The notes under the pieces were generated by a model. That model saw only the letters and a program-made list of their open reading frames with translations. It made no database searches and was not told where the DNA came from. Below are positions 60,860 to 64,000 of a stretch of 64,000 nt of DNA, one piece after another. Each line of letters begins with the position of its first letter. Position 1 is the stretch's first letter. The DNA is from an uncultured Clostridia bacterium (GTDB taxonomy: Bacteria > Bacillota > Clostridia > TANB77 > CAG-508), in NCBI GenBank assembly GCA_944392805.1, contig CALXXZ010000002.1:1-64000 (forward strand), read 5' to 3'. The position numbers and the translations under genes are program-made.

Positions 60860-63017
60860 ATTCATTATCTATGTTATCGTTTTCTGCTTCTTCATTTTCA
60901 GTTGTTTCTTCTTTATTTTCAACTAAATCTTTCATTGTAAGATTAATTCTACCTTGTTCATCAATATCAATTACTTTAACAGGTACTTTATCTCCAACTT
61001 TTACAAAGTCTTCTACATTTTTAACTCTTTCTTTTGAGATTTTAGATACGTGAACTAATCCTTCTTTTCCTCCACCAATATCTACAAATGCTCCATATGT
61101 TGTTGTTCTAGTAACTGTTCCATAATAGATTTGTCCAACTTCGAATTCTCTAACAATGTCTTCTATCATATCTAAAGCTTGATATGCTTTGTCTTGGTCA
61201 GCTGAATAAATCATAACTTGTCCATCTTCTTCGATATCTATTTTTACTCCTGTAGCATCTATTATTTTGTTAATTGTTTCTCCACCTTTACCAATAACAT
61301 CTTTTATTTTTTCTACTTTTATTTGTGTTGAAACAATATGTGGTGCATATTTTGATATTTCTTCTCTTGGCTCAGCTATTTGTGGTTTCATTATTTCATC
61401 TAAAATATATTGTCTTGCTTTTCTAGTTCTTGCAAATGCTTCTTCAATTATTTTATATGATAAACCATCTACTTTTATATCTACTTGAATTGCTGTAATT
61501 CCTTTTTCTGTTCCTCCAACTTTAAAGTCCATATCTCCAAAGAAATCTTCTAATCCTTGAATATCTGTTAACATTACATAATCATCTGGATTTTCTGGAT
61601 TTGTTACTAATCCTGTTGAAATTCCTGCAACTGGTCTTTTTATTGGAACACCTGCATCCATTAATGCTAATGTACTTCCACATATACTTGCTTGTGATGT
61701 TGAACCATTTGATGATAATACTTCTGATACAACTCTTATTGCATATGGGAATTCTTCTTTTGATGGTATTACTGGTACTAATGCTTTTTCTGCTAATGCA
61801 CCATGTCCTATTTCTCTTCTTCCTGGTCCTCTTGATGGTCTTGCTTCTCCAACACTATATGCTGGAAAATTGTATTGATGCATATATCTTTTAGCTGTTT
61901 CTGTGTCTATTCCATCTAGTTCTTGTTCTTCACTTGTCATACCTAATGTTACAACTGACATTACTTGTGTTTGTCCTCTTGTAAATAATGCACTTCCATG
62001 TGTACGTGGTAATATTCCGACTTCACATGATAATGGTCTGATTTCATCTAATGCTCTACCATCAACTCTTTTATGCTCATAAAATATCATATCTCTTACA
62101 CATTTTTTCTCTAATTTATATATTGCTTCCCCAATTTCTTGTTTTCTTTCTTCTGCTTCTTCTTCACCTAATTTTTCTGTTACAGCTGTAACAATTTCTT
62201 CTGATAATACTGCTACATTATTATCTCTTGTGTCTTTATCTACTTCTTGTACAGCTACTTTCATTTTTTCTGTGAAGTTTTCTTCCATGAAGTCATATAA
62301 TTCATGGTCTACTGCAAATGATTTATATTCAAATTTTGGTTTTCCTATTTCTTCTTTTATTGATGAAATAAATTTACATATTTTTTTAATTTCTTCATGT
62401 CCTCTTTTTATTGCTTCTAACATTGTTTCATCTGAAACTTCATTTGCTCCAGCTTCTATCATTGCAACTTTTTCTTCTGTTCCTGCTACTGTTAATGTTA
62501 AGTCACTTACTTCTCTTTGTGCTTCTGTTGGATTTATTACAATTTGTCCATCTACTAAACCTACATTTACTGCTGCTGTTGGTCCTCCAAATGGAATATC
62601 TGATATTGATAATGCTGCTGAAGCTCCAATCATTGCTGCAACTTCTGGTGAATTATCTTGTTCAACACATAAAACTGTTGCTACTACTACTACATCATTT
62701 CTAAAGTCTTTTGGAAATAATGGTCTTAGTGGTCTATCTATTGCTCTTGATGTTAATATTGCTTTATCACTTGGTTTTCCTTCTCTTTTTTGGAATGACC
62801 CTGGTATTTTTCCTACTGCATATAATTTTTCTTCATAATCTACTGATAATGGGAAAAAGTCTATTCCTTCTTTTGGCTCTTTTGATGCTGTAACATTTAC
62901 CATTACAACTGTATCACCATATTTTACTACTACACTTCCATTTGCTAGTCCACATAGTTTACCTGTTTCTATTACAAGTTTTCTTCCTGCTAATTCTGTT
63001 TCATAACTTTTAAACAT
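60858..63017 (-). CDS. pnp: Polyribonucleotide nucleotidyltransferase (PNPase)
   Basis: 719 residues. 3'-5' phosphorolytic RNA degradation, a core degradosome enzyme. Two RNase PH domains (about 1-215 and 300-540; FFPLSVDYEEKLYAVGKIPGSF, RPLRPLFPKDFRNDV; YNFPAYSVGEARPSRGPGRREIGHGALAE), KH domain IKVEKIKDVIGKGGETINKI (about 555-610), S1 domain VGQIYYGTVTRTTTYGAFVD (about 620-690), acidic tail. Strong AAGGAG site. Follows rpsO as in most bacteria; the intervening 180 bp carry a terminator and a long-range stem. Confidence 0.97.
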   Translation of the reverse strand: MFKSYETELAGRKLVIETGKLCGLANGSVVVKYGDTVVMVNVTASKEPKEGIDFFPLSVDYEEKLYAVGKIPGSFQKREGKPSDKAILTSRAIDRPLRPLFPKDFRNDVVVVATVLCVEQDNSPEVAAMIGASAALSISDIPFGGPTAAVNVGLVDGQIVINPTEAQREVSDLTLTVAGTEEKVAMIEAGANEVSDETMLEAIKRGHEEIKKICKFISSIKEEIGKPKFEYKSFAVDHELYDFMEENFTEKMKVAVQEVDKDTRDNNVAVLSEEIVTAVTEKLGEEEAEERKQEIGEAIYKLEKKCVRDMIFYEHKRVDGRALDEIRPLSCEVGILPRTHGSALFTRGQTQVMSVVTLGMTSEEQELDGIDTETAKRYMHQYNFPAYSVGEARPSRGPGRREIGHGALAEKALVPVIPSKEEFPYAIRVVSEVLSSNGSTSQASICGSTLALMDAGVPIKRPVAGISTGLVTNPENPDDYVMLTDIQGLEDFFGDMDFKVGGTEKGITAIQVDIKVDGLSYKIIEEAFARTRKARQYILDEIMKPQIAEPREEISKYAPHIVSTQIKVEKIKDVIGKGGETINKIIDATGVKIDIEEDGQVMIYSADQDKAYQALDMIEDIVREFEVGQIYYGTVTRTTTYGAFVDIGGGKEGLVHVSKISKERVKNVEDFVKVGDKVPVKVIDIDEQGRINLTMKDLVENKEETTENEEAENDNIDNE

Positions 63018-63058
63018 ATTTTTTTACTCTCCTTTTTTTTATTTTTACACCTATTTCC

Positions 63059-63146
63059 TCAAGTAAACTAATTAGATTGTAACCTCTATAATATCTTAAT
63101 TTCTTAGGACATTATACAAGCTACTTTTCTACTTTAGTTTACTTGA
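63059..63146 (-). promoter_or_regulatory. Long-range stem in the pnp leader
   Basis: TCAAGTAAACTAA (63059-63071) and its perfect 13-bp inverse (63134-63146) enclose 62 nt, about 40 bp ahead of the pnp start. In E. coli a leader stem of pnp is the site of RNase III/PNPase autocontrol; a similar role is possible here. Confidence 0.5.
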
Positions 63147-63151
63147 ATAAA

Positions 63152-63180
63152 AGAGACGCTAGCTTGTTGCAAACGCCTCT
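63152..63180 (-). terminator. Terminator/attenuator between rpsO and pnp
   Basis: Minus strand AGAGGCG, 14-nt loop, CGTCTCT (one G-T pair) followed by TTTATT. Likely partial, giving excess rpsO over pnp transcripts. Confidence 0.65.
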
Positions 63181-63193
63181 TACAACTTATCAA

Positions 63194-63457
63194 CTATTTT
63201 CTTAGTCCTAGTTTTTCAACTATTGCTTTATATGCATTTTCATCTTTTTTTGCTAAGTAGTTTAATAAATTTCTTCTTCTTCCAACCATTTTTAATAATC
63301 CTCTTCTTGAATGATTGTCTTTTTTATGAACTTTTAAATGCTCTGTTAATTCATTAATTCTTTCTGTTAAAAGAGCGATTTGTACTTCTGATGATCCAGT
63401 GTCTTTTTCGTCTCTTCTGTATTGATTAATGATTTCTTGTTTTCTTTCAGCTGTCAT
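63194..63457 (-). CDS. rpsO: 30S ribosomal protein S15 (uS15)
   Basis: 87 residues from the ATG at 63455-63457, which has AGGAGGTGT at 7 nt; an upstream in-frame ATG has none. Text-book uS15: [69 protein letters not shown]. Binds the 16S central domain three-way junction. Likely autoregulated through the leader described separately. Confidence 0.98.
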   Translation of the reverse strand: MTAERKQEIINQYRRDEKDTGSSEVQIALLTERINELTEHLKVHKKDNHSRRGLLKMVGRRRNLLNYLAKKDENAYKAIVEKLGLRK

Positions 63458-63522
63458 AATTACACCTCCTATTTCTTTTCTCCTTATACCGAGCCACAAT
63501 AATAGGTGTATTTTATTGTGCT
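63458..63522 (-). promoter_or_regulatory. rpsO leader with loop-to-Shine-Dalgarno pseudoknot
   Basis: In the mRNA a hairpin CACAATAA/TTATTGTG (63495-63520) has the loop AATACACCTA. Its TACACCT is perfectly complementary (7 bp) to AGGTGTA, the 3' part of the Shine-Dalgarno AGGAGGTGT and next bases (63461-63467). Folding as a pseudoknot would hide the ribosome site. S15 leaders are known to use such structures for feedback. Confidence 0.6.
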
Positions 63523-63551
63523 AAGTTTAAGGAACATTTTTTTACATAAAT

Positions 63552-63580
63552 ATTGTACTATACTTTTGAACAGAAATCAA
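63552..63580 (-). promoter_or_regulatory. rpsO promoter
   Basis: Minus strand TTGATT (63575-63580), 17-bp spacer, TACAAT (63552-63557); gives a leader of about 90 nt. Confidence 0.65.
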
Positions 63581-63599
63581 GTGTTTATGGTAATTTTTT

Positions 63600-63836
63600 C
63601 TATATTTCATAACTATTATTATATAATTCATCTGGACATATATCTACACCATTTTCCCATTCTATTGATAGTCCTGCTATTTTTACTGTTTTAAAAATTT
63701 TTTCATCTTTTAATTCATCAAATTTTTTAAATTCTAAATATGGTTTTACATCAAAATATTTTTTTTCTCCATTTTCAAATTTTATTTCTAATATATAATT
63801 ATTTAAAGGTTTTACATCTATAGCTTTTGGTTTCAT
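63600..63836 (-). CDS. DUF2442 domain protein
   Basis: 78 residues: MKPKAIDVKPLNNYILEIKF, ENGEKKYFDVKPYLEF, FKTVKIAGLSIEWENGVDIC, PDELYNNSYEI, the standard DUF2442 fold (strand-rich, PDELY near the end). DUF2442 and DUF4160 genes are frequent neighbours and are often listed as possible toxin-antitoxin pairs without proof. It starts 5 bp after the DUF4160 stop, with GGAGTGAT as ribosome site. Confidence 0.85.
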   Translation of the reverse strand: MKPKAIDVKPLNNYILEIKFENGEKKYFDVKPYLEFKKFDELKDEKIFKTVKIAGLSIEWENGVDICPDELYNNSYEI

Positions 63837-63841
63837 TTATA

Positions 63842-64000
63842 TCACTCCAATCCTTTTATTTTTATGATTTCTCCATCATTGTTATATGCATACCATGATG
63901 CTTTTAATTCATCTTCATGTACTACTCTCCATGCTTCAATTATTTTCATTTGTTTTTTGGGTAGTTTCCCTTCTAATACTTTTCCATCTAATGTCATAGA
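63842..64000 (-). CDS. DUF4160 protein, C-terminal part, cut by the right window edge
   Basis: 52 residues are visible in frame to the TGA at 63842-63844: SMTLDGKVLEGKLPKKQMKI, IEAWRVVHEDELKASWYAYN, NDGEIIKIKGLE. The run (G)KLPKKQ..(I/V)EW...H..EL...W matches the DUF4160 C-terminus. Pairs with the DUF2442 gene downstream. Confidence 0.78.
   Translation of the reverse strand, partial: SMTLDGKVLEGKLPKKQMKIIEAWRVVHEDELKASWYAYNNDGEIIKIKGLE

Overview
The window is very AT-rich DNA from an endospore-forming member of the Bacillota, most likely class Clostridia. The basis is a full set of forespore genes (spoIIAA-spoIIAB-sigF, spoIID, spoIIQ, spoIIP, spoVS, yabG), Gram-positive gene orders (hrcA-grpE-dnaK, yabG-veg, ymdB-spoVS, rpsO-pnp), AGGAGG ribosome sites and TTGACA/TATAAT promoters. 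I cannot name the species. Almost everything is on the minus strand; plus-strand genes lie at 9930-11260, 34195-36307 and 42924-43508.

Layout. 1-2812: heat-shock operon hrcA-grpE-dnaK (dnaK runs off the left edge) under one promoter with two CIRCE-like operators. 2827-5958: a 320-bp hairpin repeat, then prmC-whiA-hemW. 6016-9643: repeat, veg, yabG, a small membrane protein and a secreted caspase/CHAT-like protein. 9930-11260: DUF4364 gene, nth and a 45-residue Cys-rich peptide. 11271-18475: spoIIP, an MBL-fold hydrolase, rel, recJ, recA. 18564-25688: a solitary peptide-binding protein, a 485-bp MITE-like palindrome, spoVS, ymdB, spoIIQ, spoIID and the sigF operon. 25880-33952: a 2509-residue surface protein with its small membrane partner. 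34195-36307: two unrecognised plus-strand genes. 52162-60742: a heptad-repeat protein, mutS, miaB, addA. 60858-64000: pnp and rpsO with structured leaders, and a DUF2442/DUF4160 pair cut by the right edge.

The unusual part is 36311-51995. Three SipW-type (ER-type, Ser/His) signal peptidases and a fourth paralogue that lost the His alternate with at least six, probably eight, small exported proteins that have Arg/Lys-rich N-termini and TYAWF/TYAKY-type signal ends, as in TasA/camelysin fibre proteins. Among them sit a membrane-anchored McrB-like AAA+ ATPase, a DUF2357 (McrC-associated) protein, two unrecognised soluble proteins and an L,D-transpeptidase split by a -1 frameshift at a slippery heptamer. 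I read it as a surface-fibre export and assembly locus with an embedded McrBC-like motor module. I know of no described system with this composition, but novelty cannot be tested here.

Non-coding structure is also rich: four copies of a covarying hairpin with a GTCGGGGG core; about ten GGACCGTCCC boxes hugging gene 3' ends; the palindrome with an 8-bp target duplication; three arrays of exactly four 11-bp TTACATTTRTA repeats upstream of veg and the surface-protein genes; and an rpsO leader whose hairpin loop is complementary to its own Shine-Dalgarno.
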